Positions 37,826 through 46,864 of a DNA stretch of 58,109 nt are shown piece after piece. The DNA is taken from NCBI GenBank assembly GCA_900545915.1, contig URAV01000022.1:1-58109 (forward strand), given 5' to 3'. The translations under genes and the position numbers were made by a program. The notes under the pieces were generated by a model, which made no database searches, was not told where the DNA came from, and saw nothing but the letters and a program-made list of their open reading frames with translations. Within the stretch, counting starts at the first letter, position 1. Every line of letters begins with the position of its first letter. Source of the DNA: an uncultured Porphyromonadaceae bacterium. Its GTDB lineage: Bacteria > Bacteroidota > Bacteroidia > Bacteroidales > Coprobacteraceae.

Positions 37826-37933
37826 GTTATCTGTTTGATAATCATGTATAATATCTCATGTTTGGCATTTCAAGGAAAATGGGAATAAAAGATAAATTTT
37901 TCTTGACAGGCTATGTTCATGCGTAAAATTGCG

Positions 37934-37941
37934 TACCTTTG
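37934..37941 (+). promoter_or_regulatory. Candidate -7 promoter element for the NDH-2 gene
   Basis: TACCTTTG matches TAnnTTTG and lies 70 bp before the start codon. No TTTG is found at the -33 position. Confidence 0.45.
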
Positions 37942-38011
37942 TTAAGTTACTGTCGATGTCTGAAATTTCGATGGTATATTATGGAAGATTAAGTATAAAT
38001 ATTAAAAAAAT

Positions 38012-39394
38012 ATGAGCTTTAATATTGCAAAGAACGATAAAAAACGTGTCGTTATTGTGGGGGGCGGATTCGGTGGCTTGAAATTGGCGAATAGATTGAA
38101 AAAATCGAATTTCCAAGTCGTGTTGATCGATAAAAACAATTACCACCAATTCCCACCGTTAATATATCAGGTCGCTTCGGCTGGGATGGAGCCGACTTCT
38201 ATATCTTTCCCGTTCCGCAAAATATTTCAACATCGTAAAAATTTCTATTTCCGTATGGCAGAGGTTCGGGCGATCTTTCCCGAAAGAAATATAATTCAGA
38301 CTTCTATCGGAAAGATTGAATATGATTATCTTATTTTGGCGGCCGGTACGACGACTAATTTTTATGGAAATCGGCATATCGAAGAAGAGGCGATACCGAT
38401 GAAAAATGTATCTGAGGCGATGGGGCTGAGAAATGCTTTATTGGCGAATTTTGAGCGGGCTCTTACTTGTGCGACTAAACAAGAACAGCAAGAATTATTG
38501 AATGTCGTGGTTGTAGGCGGAGGAGCTACCGGAGTGGAGGTAGCTGGGGTTCTTTCGGAAATGAAGAAATTTGTATTACCGAATGATTATCCCGATATGT
38601 CCAGTAATCTGATGCATGTCTACTTGATCGAAGCAGGGCCTCGTTTGCTTGCGGGAATGTCGGAAAAATCATCGGCACACGCAGAACAATTCCTTCGGGA
38701 AATGGGAGTAAATATTTTGTTGAATAAAAAAGTAATAGATTATCGTGATCATAAAGTTATTCTCGAAGATGGTAGTGCAATAGCAACGCGTACGTTTATT
38801 TGGGTAAGCGGGATAACGGGTGTGCCGATCGGAAATATGGATTCTTCTTTGATAGGACGGGGAGGCCGTATCAAAGTTAATGAATACAATCAAGTAATAG
38901 GATTGAATAATGTGTTTGCGATTGGAGATCAATGCATTCAGTTGACTGATAAAAAATACCCGAACGGACATCCCCAGTTGGCACAGGTTGCAATACAGCA
39001 AGGAGAATTATTGGCGAAAAATTTGGTTCGGTATGAAAAAGGATTGAAGATGAAGCCTTTCCATTATCGAAATTTGGGTTCTATGGCAACAGTAGGGCGT
39101 AATCGGGCTGTAGCCGAATTCAATAGAGTGAAAATGCAGGGTTGGTTTGCTTGGATAATGTGGTTGGTTGTTCATTTGCGATCTATTTTAGGAGTACGGA
39201 ATAAGGTAATCGTGTTGTTAAACTGGATATGGAATTATCTCACTTATGATCAATCTATGCGTATGATAGTATATGCCCGTAAGGCTAAAGAAATACGTGA
39301 TCGGGAAATTATCGAAGCTACGACTCATCTCGGAGATGATTTGATGCAGGAACAGCAGCAAAAAGAGCAAAAAACAGCAAGTCGGTCTGAATGA
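38012..39394 (+). CDS. Type II NADH dehydrogenase (NDH-2 like FAD/NAD(P)-dependent oxidoreductase)
   Basis: 460 residues. FAD-binding GGGFGGLKLANRL is near residue 17, followed by VVLIDKNNYHQFPPLIYQVASAGMEP, which is typical of NDH-2. The NADH-binding VVVGGGATGVEVAGVL follows at about 170, and the FAD-site VFAIGDQ at about 305. A C-terminal amphipathic or hydrophobic stretch (WFAWIMWLVVHLRSILG, about 388-404) would anchor it to the inner membrane. It oxidises NADH and reduces menaquinone without pumping protons. It stands alone behind its own promoter, followed by a repeat remnant. Confidence 0.9.
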   Translation: MSFNIAKNDKKRVVIVGGGFGGLKLANRLKKSNFQVVLIDKNNYHQFPPLIYQVASAGMEPTSISFPFRKIFQHRKNFYFRMAEVRAIFPERNIIQTSIGKIEYDYLILAAGTTTNFYGNRHIEEEAIPMKNVSEAMGLRNALLANFERALTCATKQEQQELLNVVVVGGGATGVEVAGVLSEMKKFVLPNDYPDMSSNLMHVYLIEAGPRLLAGMSEKSSAHAEQFLREMGVNILLNKKVIDYRDHKVILEDGSAIATRTFIWVSGITGVPIGNMDSSLIGRGGRIKVNEYNQVIGLNNVFAIGDQCIQLTDKKYPNGHPQLAQVAIQQGELLAKNLVRYEKGLKMKPFHYRNLGSMATVGRNRAVAEFNRVKMQGWFAWIMWLVVHLRSILGVRNKVIVLLNWIWNYLTYDQSMRMIVYARKAKEIRDREIIEATTHLGDDLMQEQQQKEQKTASRSE

Positions 39395-39400
39395 AGTCGG

Positions 39401-39427
39401 TTTTCGGAAAATTTAAACAGGCTCTAA
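39401..39427 (+). repeat. MITE-like repeat, remnant F (right terminus only)
   Basis: TTTTCGGAAAATTTAAACAG followed by GCTCTAA matches the right end of copies A, B and D. It directly follows the NDH-2 stop codon. No left end or hairpin is found, so this is a truncated copy. Confidence 0.65.
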
Positions 39428-39476
39428 ATAAAAATCAGTTATAGAATATTTTAAGTAAAATTTAATTTATCCAATT

Positions 39477-40250
39477 ATGAAAATCGCAATTATCGGAGCT
39501 GGAAATATGGGAGGAGCTATCGCTAAAGGATTAGCTCAGGGAACAATCATCAAGAACAGCGACATAATAGTAGCTGATCCGGATATAAAAAAGTTGGAAC
39601 AGTTACAAAATCATGCTTCCGGAATATCAATTACAACTCAAAATCAAGAGGCTGTAAATTGTGCGGATGCGATTATTTTGGCTGTGAAACCTTGGTTGGT
39701 GTCCGAAGTATTGGGACAGTTGAAAATAGATCCGGAGAGACAATTTTTGATTTCTATTGCTGCAGGCGTAAGTCTTGAACAATTGGCTCAAATAACTTCT
39801 TCTAAAATGACGATTTTCAGATTAGTCCCAAATACGGCTATTTCGGAGTTGGCGAGTATGACTTTGATCGCATCGTTTAATGCATCGGAAAAACAAGAGC
39901 GGCAAATTGCGGATATTTTTAATGAAATGGGATTGGCAATGCTTATTCCCGAGTCGCAGATTGCGGCAACAACAGCTTTGACTTCTTGCGGAATTGCTTA
40001 TGTTTTAAAATATATATATGCAGCAACAGAAGCCGGAGTGGAGATGGGGGTGTACCCAAAAGCGGCAATGAAAATGATCGCACAGTCTGTAAAAGGTGCT
40101 GCCGAATTGATATTGAATAATGATACACATCCTGCTATTGAGATAGATAAAGTTACTACTCCCGGAGGAATAACGATCAAAGGCTTGAATGAGCTGGACC
40201 ATTCTGGATTTACTTCTGCGATTATTAAGGCGATGAAAGCAAGCAAGTAA
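39477..40250 (+). CDS. proC: Pyrroline-5-carboxylate reductase
   Basis: 257 residues. The NAD(P)-binding IGAGNMGGAIAKGL lies at the N-terminus, and ILAVKPWLVSEVLGQL and the C-terminal TPGGITIKGLNEL signature (as VTTPGGITIKGLNELDHSGF) are typical of ProC. It reduces 1-pyrroline-5-carboxylate to proline. The neighbouring arginine genes are not in the same operon, but proline and arginine synthesis both draw on glutamate. Confidence 0.94.
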   Translation: MKIAIIGAGNMGGAIAKGLAQGTIIKNSDIIVADPDIKKLEQLQNHASGISITTQNQEAVNCADAIILAVKPWLVSEVLGQLKIDPERQFLISIAAGVSLEQLAQITSSKMTIFRLVPNTAISELASMTLIASFNASEKQERQIADIFNEMGLAMLIPESQIAATTALTSCGIAYVLKYIYAATEAGVEMGVYPKAAMKMIAQSVKGAAELILNNDTHPAIEIDKVTTPGGITIKGLNELDHSGFTSAIIKAMKASK

Positions 40251-40297
40251 CTCCGGAAAATATTATTCGAAGAGGTGGTGTTTTCATTTGAGTTTTG

Positions 40298-40305
40298 TAT
40301 ATTTG
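40298..40305 (+). promoter_or_regulatory. Candidate -7 promoter element for ssb
   Basis: TATATTTG matches TAnnTTTG exactly and lies 25 bp before the ssb start codon. The nearest TTTG upstream is too close to serve as a -33 element. Confidence 0.45.
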
Positions 40306-40330
40306 AAAAATAATCTAATTAATATTATTT

Positions 40331-40789
40331 ATGTCAGTAAATAAAGTTATACTCATAGGAAATGTGGGTAAAGATCCCGATATAAGATATCTCGATAATA
40401 ATGTGTGTGTGGCGAATTTTCCATTAGCGACAACCGATCGTGCATATACTACTCGTGCGGGAGTTCAGATTCCTGAAAAAACAGAATGGCATAATATCGT
40501 TTTATGGCGGGGATTAGCGGAAATAGCTGAAAAATATGTCCGTAAAGGGACTCAGCTTTACATCGAAGGAAAAATTCGTACTCGTTCTTGGGTCGATCAA
40601 AACAATATTACCCGTTATACTACCGAAATTTATGCTGACAATATGGAGTTGTTGGGTCGTAAAAACGAACAGATAGGAATGTCTCCGGTTTCCCAAATCG
40701 AGAATCCTGCGCAACCGACATTAACTTCCCCTGCACAAGGGAGTAGCGTGGATTCAGGGAATAATGATATAGATGATTTGCCTTTTTAA
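40331..40789 (+). CDS. ssb: Single-stranded DNA-binding protein
   Basis: 152 residues. The N-terminal OB fold shows VNKVILIGNVGKDPDIRY, TEWHNIVLWRGLAEIAEKYVRKGTQLYIEGKI and YTTEIYADNMELLG, followed by a flexible linker and the acidic tail DIDDLPF that recruits replication and repair proteins. It coats single-stranded DNA as a tetramer. The gldE promoter begins inside its last codons. Confidence 0.95.
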   Translation: MSVNKVILIGNVGKDPDIRYLDNNVCVANFPLATTDRAYTTRAGVQIPEKTEWHNIVLWRGLAEIAEKYVRKGTQLYIEGKIRTRSWVDQNNITRYTTEIYADNMELLGRKNEQIGMSPVSQIENPAQPTLTSPAQGSSVDSGNNDIDDLPF

Positions 40790-40808
40790 TTTTTTAGTTG
40801 TACTTTTG
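40777..40808 (+). promoter_or_regulatory. Promoter of the gldE operon
   Basis: TTTG (40777-40780), a 20-bp spacer and TACTTTTG (40801-40808) form a full Bacteroidetes vegetative promoter. The -33 box lies inside the final codons of ssb, so gldE can be transcribed independently of ssb, with a leader of about 120 nt. Confidence 0.75.
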
Positions 40809-40820
40809 CAACGAGTACAA

Positions 40821-40909
40821 CATACTCACACAGAAATAGTTCCTTCCCGATCTGAAGAGAAGAAAGTATTTCTGCGTATGCCGGAGAGATCCCGAGAGGG
40901 ATATCTCCG
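40821..40909 (+). promoter_or_regulatory. Structured 5' leader of gldE (two stem-loops)
   Basis: The leader can form two stems. The first pairs CATAC and CAGAAATA (40821-40838) with TATTTCTG and GTATG (40867-40880). The second pairs CGGAGAGATCCC (40882-40893) with GGGATATCTCCG (40898-40909) through a GAGA tetraloop and one mismatch. There is no U-run after the second stem, so it is not a standard terminator. It matches no RNA family I recognise. The downstream gene encodes a CNNM/CorC-type protein, so an ion-responsive element is conceivable. Confidence 0.5.
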
Positions 40910-40934
40910 ATATGTTTAACTAATACTTATTTAC

Positions 40935-42254
40935 TTGGACCCGGACAGTTATTTATCGACATTTCTTACCTCAATAGAGGTTTTACCCGTTACATCAGGT
41001 GCTATATTTGCACTCTTTATGGCGTTTTTGTGTTTAGTTTTTTCCGGTTTTGTATCTGCTTCGGAGATTGCGTTTTTCTCTTTATCTCCGCAAGACCGAG
41101 CCGAAATCGAAGAAGAAAAAAAGACTCAGGACATTTTAATAAAAAATCTGTTAGCTCGTTCCGAATATCTATTGGCGACAATATTGATTGCTAATAACTT
41201 AGTCAATATCGCAGTGGTAATGCTTTGCAATTTTTACATTTCGGAAACGATCATATTCAAGAGTCCGGTTATTTCGTTTTTGTTTCAGGTTGTAATTTTA
41301 ACGTTTCTGTTGTTATTGTTCGGGGAAATTATGCCGAAGATTTATGCGAAGCATAACTCTTTGACTATGGCACGCAGAGCAGTAGGAACACTTACCCGCC
41401 TTGAAAAAATATTTCGCTGGTTATCTTGGGTGTTGATTAAATCTACCCATATTATTAATAAACATATTTCGCGAAAAACTACAAATTTGTCTATGAACGA
41501 GCTTTCTCAGGCATTGGAGATGACTCAGGTCGATGAGAATGAAGAGAAAGAAATGCTTGAGGGAATTATCAAGTTCGGAGGAAAGACTGTGGAAGAGATA
41601 ATGACTTCTCGTGTCGACATGACAGATATAGATATACGTATCGGTCTTCCATCATTAATAAAGATAATCGTTGAAACCGGATATTCTCGATTGCCGGTAT
41701 ATGAAGGTTCACAGGATAATATTAAAGGGATTATCTATATTAAAGATTTACTACCGTATATAAAAGAGAAAGATTTTGATTGGTCGAGTTTGCTGAGGCC
41801 TGCATATTTTGTTCCGGAAACAAAGATGATAGATGATCTGTTGGAAGAATTCAGAAAACAGAAAATTCACATGGCTATCGTTGTAGATGAGTTTGGCGGG
41901 ACTTCGGGAATCGTTACGATGGAAGATATTTTGGAAGAGATTGTCGGAGAAATCAGTGATGAGTATGATGAAGAAGAACAACAGTATGTCAAAATCGATG
42001 AAGACACTTATATTTTTGAAGGAAAAACTTTGTTGAATGACTTTTATAAAATTACCGGTATAGATGAAAATGACTTCGATGAAATTTCGGAAGATGCGGA
42101 GACTCTTGCCGGTTTGATTTTGGAGATAAAGGAGGATTTTCCTGCTGAGAAAGAGAGAATTTTTTACGGAAGATACCAGTTTACTATCTTAGAAGTAGAT
42201 AAACGCCGTATAATTAAAATTAAAGTCAGGATCAACCGTGAAGAAAAAAAATAG
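40935..42254 (+). CDS. gldE: Gliding motility-associated protein GldE (CNNM/CBS/CorC family)
   Basis: 439 residues from a TTG start; no in-frame ATG lies between it and the upstream stop at 40917. The N-terminal CNNM domain has three to four hydrophobic helices (about 20-170, with ASEIAFFSLSP and FGEIMPKIYAKHN). A pair of CBS domains follows (about 210-330, VEEIMTSRVDMTDID and VVDEFGGTSGIVTMEDILEEIVGEI), then a CorC_HlyC domain (about 350-435). GldE accompanies GldD and supports assembly or stability of the gliding/T9SS machinery in Bacteroidetes. The 3' end overlaps gldD by 17 bp. Confidence 0.9.
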   Translation: MDPDSYLSTFLTSIEVLPVTSGAIFALFMAFLCLVFSGFVSASEIAFFSLSPQDRAEIEEEKKTQDILIKNLLARSEYLLATILIANNLVNIAVVMLCNFYISETIIFKSPVISFLFQVVILTFLLLLFGEIMPKIYAKHNSLTMARRAVGTLTRLEKIFRWLSWVLIKSTHIINKHISRKTTNLSMNELSQALEMTQVDENEEKEMLEGIIKFGGKTVEEIMTSRVDMTDIDIRIGLPSLIKIIVETGYSRLPVYEGSQDNIKGIIYIKDLLPYIKEKDFDWSSLLRPAYFVPETKMIDDLLEEFRKQKIHMAIVVDEFGGTSGIVTMEDILEEIVGEISDEYDEEEQQYVKIDEDTYIFEGKTLLNDFYKITGIDENDFDEISEDAETLAGLILEIKEDFPAEKERIFYGRYQFTILEVDKRRIIKIKVRINREEKK

Positions 42255-42852
42255 AAGACCTTGGGATTTGTATCACTATGGGTTCGGAATGTTTCTTTTT
42301 ATCCTATTGATACTGCTTACGATGGCGGGATGCCGTCAGGATTACTCTCCTAAACCCGATGGATATTTGCGAATCGATCCTCATCCGGAGACATATAAAT
42401 TGGTCGATAAGGCCGATTTCCCTCTTTCTTTTGAAATATCGCAAAGCGCACAAGGAATTATAGATAATACTGTTGTACCTGAGTGGATAAATATTGTATA
42501 TCCTCGTTATAAAGCTACGGTTTATTGCAGTTATATACCCATAGATAAAAAAAATAGAACTCGTATTTTTGCTGAAAGTAAAGAGCTGGTATATCGTCAT
42601 GGGATCAAAGCAGAAAAAATCCAGGCTCAGTTATATGAAAATCCCGAACAGCATTTATATGCGACATTGTATTTGTTAGCCGGAAATGCAGCGACTCCGT
42701 TGCAATTTACGGTTACCGATAGTATTTCCTATCTTTTCCGGGGGGCATTATACTTCGATATTCCTGTTAAAAGAGATTCAGTTGCCCCGGTGATAGAATA
42801 TATAACACAAGACATTATGCATTTGATAGAAACCGTACAATCTCAAAAATAA
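42238..42852 (+). CDS. gldD: Gliding motility lipoprotein GldD
   Basis: 204 residues from a GTG start that overlaps gldE. A basic n-region (KKKNRR), a hydrophobic helix and lipobox MAGCRQDY are followed by the GldD signatures PKPDGYLRIDPHPETY and FPLSFEIS, with PEWINIVYPRYKATVYCSYIP. GldD is a periplasmic or membrane-anchored lipoprotein required for gliding and T9SS function in Flavobacteria; in non-gliding Bacteroidales it probably serves protein secretion. The PPTase gene starts 1 bp after its stop codon. Confidence 0.9.
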   Translation: MKKKNRRPWDLYHYGFGMFLFILLILLTMAGCRQDYSPKPDGYLRIDPHPETYKLVDKADFPLSFEISQSAQGIIDNTVVPEWINIVYPRYKATVYCSYIPIDKKNRTRIFAESKELVYRHGIKAEKIQAQLYENPEQHLYATLYLLAGNAATPLQFTVTDSISYLFRGALYFDIPVKRDSVAPVIEYITQDIMHLIETVQSQK

Positions 42853-42853
42853 T

Positions 42854-43480
42854 ATGCCGTTAATCTCTATACAAGAAATGATTCCGGGTATCAGGATTGC
42901 TCTTTGGAAGCCTGCGGAAAATTCGGAAGAACTGTTATCGATATTAGGAAATGCACATTTATATGAGTCGATAATAACTTCTTGTAAAACGGAAAAACGG
43001 AAAATAGAAAAGCTTACTACCCGAATTTTGATAAACTTGCTGCAAAAGAAGGAGACGGAAATAGAATATAATGATAATGGAAAGCCCTATCTTGTTTCTT
43101 CATCTGAATATGTTTCTGTTTCTCATACTCGATGTTGTATTGCAGTTGCAATATCTTCCCGGCCGATAGGAATCGATGTCGAAAGAATTGCAACAAAGGT
43201 TCTCGCTTTAAAGGAAAAATTTTTAAGTGTTTCCGAAATACAGTCGATCGACTCGAACAATGAACTCATCCACACATTATTACTGTGGTCTGCCAAAGAG
43301 TCTGTATTTAAACTGATGGATGCGACAGGGGTAGATTTCAGAGAGAGTATCCATATAAAAGACTTTATCCCTGAAATTAGTGGATTATTTACGGTCAGCG
43401 AATCGCATACGCAAAAATGTGACCTTTACACGGTTTTTTATAAAGTATATCCACAATATGTTTTGACAATCTGTTTTTAA
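42854..43480 (+). CDS. 4'-phosphopantetheinyl transferase (Sfp-like)
   Basis: 208 residues. The diagnostic motifs are VSVSHTRCCIAVAIS, GIDVERI (Mg-binding D) and LLWSAKESVFKLM (WxxKES). The enzyme transfers phosphopantetheine from CoA to carrier-protein serines. It is the third gene of the gldE-gldD operon, 1 bp behind gldD. No carrier-protein, PKS or NRPS gene is present in the window, so the substrate may be the fatty-acid ACP or a distant carrier. Confidence 0.9.
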   Translation: MPLISIQEMIPGIRIALWKPAENSEELLSILGNAHLYESIITSCKTEKRKIEKLTTRILINLLQKKETEIEYNDNGKPYLVSSSEYVSVSHTRCCIAVAISSRPIGIDVERIATKVLALKEKFLSVSEIQSIDSNNELIHTLLLWSAKESVFKLMDATGVDFRESIHIKDFIPEISGLFTVSESHTQKCDLYTVFYKVYPQYVLTICF

Positions 43481-43666
43481 AATTCTTTTGTAAAGAATAA
43501 ACAGTCTTTTAGTTGTTTGTATTTTATCTATTTTAATACAAAAGGGAGGTATTATTGCCTAAAAACTCGATTTATTATAAATTTAATATTCTATGTAATA
43601 GAAAATAATACGTTTTTTTATTATCCGCATATTTATTTTGTACGACACACAAAATAAATGATTATC

Positions 43667-46600
43667 ATGAAAAATCTTTTTATTGGCAAATATTTTGCCA
43701 TTGCCTTATGTCTGTTGTCGGTTCAGTCTCTTATGGCTAAAGATATATATTTGTCTGTTAGCGGGGCAGATACGAATAATGGGTTATCTGAAAGCAGAGC
43801 GGTAGCTACATTGACAAAAGCTCTTTCGTTGATAGAAGAAGGCGATAATATTAGGGTATCCGGTATAATAGACGTGTCTAAAGACGTTTCCGGAATGGAG
43901 GGTGTTGCTATACCTCAAATGGCATTTTCTGTTATTGGAGATTCTCCTTCGACTTCAGGTTTTACGGGTAACGGTATTACACGAATTTTTTATATTAATT
44001 CTAATGATAAAGAGACTCAATATAAGAATTTGTCATTTACAGACGGTGCGCAAAATCAGACAAAAGGTTCTGCAGTTTTTCTTCAGAACTCGAGATGCGT
44101 ATTCACGAATTGTCTTTTCAAAGATAATATTTCTGTATCTTGCAAGGGAACAGTATATCTTTATACTCCAAATCAAGTAGAATTTAATAATTGTATATTT
44201 ACAGATAATCAAGCCCAACAGGGAGGAGCTATTTTCTCTGAAATGCGAGGGAAATTAGTGTTAGATCAATGTACGATCAAAAATTGTAACCTTCAGTCGA
44301 TTGCGAATTCTAACGGTGGAGGTCTTCAAATACTCGGAATAGAGTCTTTTGAATTGAGAAATTCTACTGTTAGAGATTGTTCGGTAGCACAAAGGGGTGG
44401 AGGTATCAATATAGAGAATAATATCAACACGGCTGAGACAGTCAGGAGTTCGATACGTATCGAAAATTCTCTTCTTGCGGAAAATAATGCAATTGATGCC
44501 GGAGGAGCTATCGCTATAAAAAATGCCCTTTCCAATAATATTATGGATATGCAAATAATAAATTGCACAATCTGGAGGAATTTTGTGAAGACTCAGGGTG
44601 GAGCTGCTTTATATATTCCTTCGGCTCAGAAAGGTAGCAGCATAAGTATTGTAAACTGTACTGTAACTGAAAATACAGCTTCTGGAAATAGAGGATTCGG
44701 TTGTGGATTATGTTTTTGGAAAGAAAATGACAATACTTCTACTCAACTTTTGAAAAAACAGATATATAATTCGATCATTGAATCGAATATGACTGATCCT
44801 CAAAGTCAATCTTCGGACATGGGTTTTCGTTATACTCCTGTGGAGGGAGAAGATCTTTTTATCTCTAATACTTATTTAGGCTTTGGTGTTCAAACGGGTG
44901 CTCCTCTTAAATTGGAAACAGGAAATGGAAATGTTTCAGGGTATGAGTTGTCTCGATTGTCCGGACTTATTTCTTCGACAGAAGAATATATAAATCGTCA
45001 AAACTCCATTCCTTTGTTTCCGAATTGTGATGCATTGACAGCAGGAAGAGCTTCATTCTTACAAGATCTTGGAATAAATACCGATCAAATAGGGAATATC
45101 CGTTCTTTTGAAAAAGGGATTTGTGCTGTTGGCTCTGTAGAAATGGCTGCAACATTAGATCCGGAAAAGATAGACGGAAGTTACCAGCATATAATCATGT
45201 ATGGACAGAGTCTTTCGACTGGTCATCAGTCTTGGCCTGTCATATCGACGGAAAATATTCCGGGAAATTTTATGATCGGAGATCAGGTATGGATTAATTA
45301 TGGTAATAAAAATTTTGACGAAATAAAACCGTTGATAGGAAATGTGTCGGCTGCTTTTGCCAATAATAACAATATTCGGAGTCGGAATGCCGGAACAATC
45401 GCAGAATGTCCGTTATTGGGTGCAGTAAATCATATTCAAAAGAAACTTCAACCGGGAACAAATATTTTGGCGACATCTGCCGGTACGAGCGGAACAAGTA
45501 TAGAGGAACTTTCTAAAGAAAATGAATTTTCTACTTGTTACAGCCAATTCAGTAATACTCTGCTACAAGGTTCGAAACTTGCCTTCGAAAATAATAAAAG
45601 TATTTCTTGTCCGGTAATATTTTTTATGCAAGGTGAATATAACTATACATCGTACGAAAATAAAGGTATGACTGTCGGATCTAGCAGTACTACTGACGGA
45701 GAACTATATTATAAATATTTATTGCAGTTAAAGAACAATATGCAAGATGCCGTAAAGAAATATTATGGACAAGACGATGCTCCGTTGTTTATTACATATC
45801 AGACGGGAGCTCAATATACTCGAGGTACTACGTTGGAGGTCGGTATGGCTCAATTAAATGCTTCTAATGAAAATGAAGATATTATATGTGCCGGACCGGT
45901 GTATCCGATGACCGATCGGGGAGGTCATCTCGATAGTAACGGTTATCGTTGGTATGGAGAAATGTTGGGGAAAGTATATTATAAGACCTGTATTTTAGGA
46001 GAGGACTTTAAACCGTTACAACCGATTGAAATTACTCGTAATCCAGAAAATGCTAATGAAATTTCGATTCGGTTCGTGGTAACCAAGTTACCTCTTGTTT
46101 TTGATGCAAAATTAGTCGAGTCTCAAAAAAATTTCGGATTTGTTCTTTATAATAACGGTATAGAACAGACTATTAAAAATATAGAAATAAAAAATGATTG
46201 TGTAATATTGACAAGTGCTTCTCCGCTGACCGGAAATGTCGAAGTGTCTTATGCTACGCAAAAGACTAACGGACATGGAAACCTCCGAGATAGTGATGAT
46301 TACGAAGCGTTTTTTAACTACATTGATTTAGATAAAAAAATTGATGGAGAATATGTATATCCGAGAGATGAGAATGAGACGACTTTGAGACCCAATTATG
46401 AACCGAGAGATGAAAATTTCAAGATCATTTATGATCAGCCTTATCCGTTGTACAATTTCAGTGTAGCTTTTTATTATAAGATACCTCAGGGAGAAAATAT
46501 ATATAAAGTTCCAAGTCTGTCTGCAGTAAATAAAGTGACAGAAAATATGCCGCTGATATATCAAAATGGAGGCAATTTAATTGTGCAGTTACCGAATAAT

Positions 46601-46768
46601 GAAAAGGGTACGGCAATGATTTTCAATATGTACGGACAAAATTTAAAATCGGTTATTTTAGATGGAAATAAGACGAGTATTCCCGTTGCATCTTTGGATA
46701 AAAGGATTTATATAGTCAAAATTTTGACTAAAAACGGAAGTATAACTCAAAAAATACAGATTCGATAA
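43667..46768 (+). CDS. T9SS-exported protein with right-handed beta-helix and SGNH/sialate-O-acetylesterase-like domains
   Basis: 1033 residues (an ATG three codons upstream at 43658 is possible). A signal peptide (1-24, ending SLMA) precedes a parallel beta-helix (about 30-420) with Asn-rich coil repeats such as FTNCLFKDN and FNNCIFTDNQAQQGGAIFS. The second half resembles SGNH esterases of the SASA/CE6 type: nucleophile block IIMYGQSLSTG (Ser about 515), oxyanion-side FFMQGEYNYT (about 652-661) and HLDSNGYRWYGEMLG with the catalytic His near 754. The C-terminal 75 residues (MIFNMYGQNLKSVIL to TQKIQI) form a type A T9SS sorting domain. It probably deacetylates a polysaccharide outside the cell. 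Confidence 0.85.
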   Translation: MKNLFIGKYFAIALCLLSVQSLMAKDIYLSVSGADTNNGLSESRAVATLTKALSLIEEGDNIRVSGIIDVSKDVSGMEGVAIPQMAFSVIGDSPSTSGFTGNGITRIFYINSNDKETQYKNLSFTDGAQNQTKGSAVFLQNSRCVFTNCLFKDNISVSCKGTVYLYTPNQVEFNNCIFTDNQAQQGGAIFSEMRGKLVLDQCTIKNCNLQSIANSNGGGLQILGIESFELRNSTVRDCSVAQRGGGINIENNINTAETVRSSIRIENSLLAENNAIDAGGAIAIKNALSNNIMDMQIINCTIWRNFVKTQGGAALYIPSAQKGSSISIVNCTVTENTASGNRGFGCGLCFWKENDNTSTQLLKKQIYNSIIESNMTDPQSQSSDMGFRYTPVEGEDLFISNTYLGFGVQTGAPLKLETGNGNVSGYELSRLSGLISSTEEYINRQNSIPLFPNCDALTAGRASFLQDLGINTDQIGNIRSFEKGICAVGSVEMAATLDPEKIDGSYQHIIMYGQSLSTGHQSWPVISTENIPGNFMIGDQVWINYGNKNFDEIKPLIGNVSAAFANNNNIRSRNAGTIAECPLLGAVNHIQKKLQPGTNILATSAGTSGTSIEELSKENEFSTCYSQFSNTLLQGSKLAFENNKSISCPVIFFMQGEYNYTSYENKGMTVGSSSTTDGELYYKYLLQLKNNMQDAVKKYYGQDDAPLFITYQTGAQYTRGTTLEVGMAQLNASNENEDIICAGPVYPMTDRGGHLDSNGYRWYGEMLGKVYYKTCILGEDFKPLQPIEITRNPENANEISIRFVVTKLPLVFDAKLVESQKNFGFVLYNNGIEQTIKNIEIKNDCVILTSASPLTGNVEVSYATQKTNGHGNLRDSDDYEAFFNYIDLDKKIDGEYVYPRDENETTLRPNYEPRDENFKIIYDQPYPLYNFSVAFYYKIPQGENIYKVPSLSAVNKVTENMPLIYQNGGNLIVQLPNNEKGTAMIFNMYGQNLKSVILDGNKTSIPVASLDKRIYIVKILTKNGSITQKIQIR

Positions 46769-46864
46769 GGTTCGGGAATAATCTATGTAGAACCTTGTAA
46801 ATTAATGATATGCTATAAGGAAATATGTGATTGATGCTAAAATAGGAAATAGCTTTTTTTAAAG

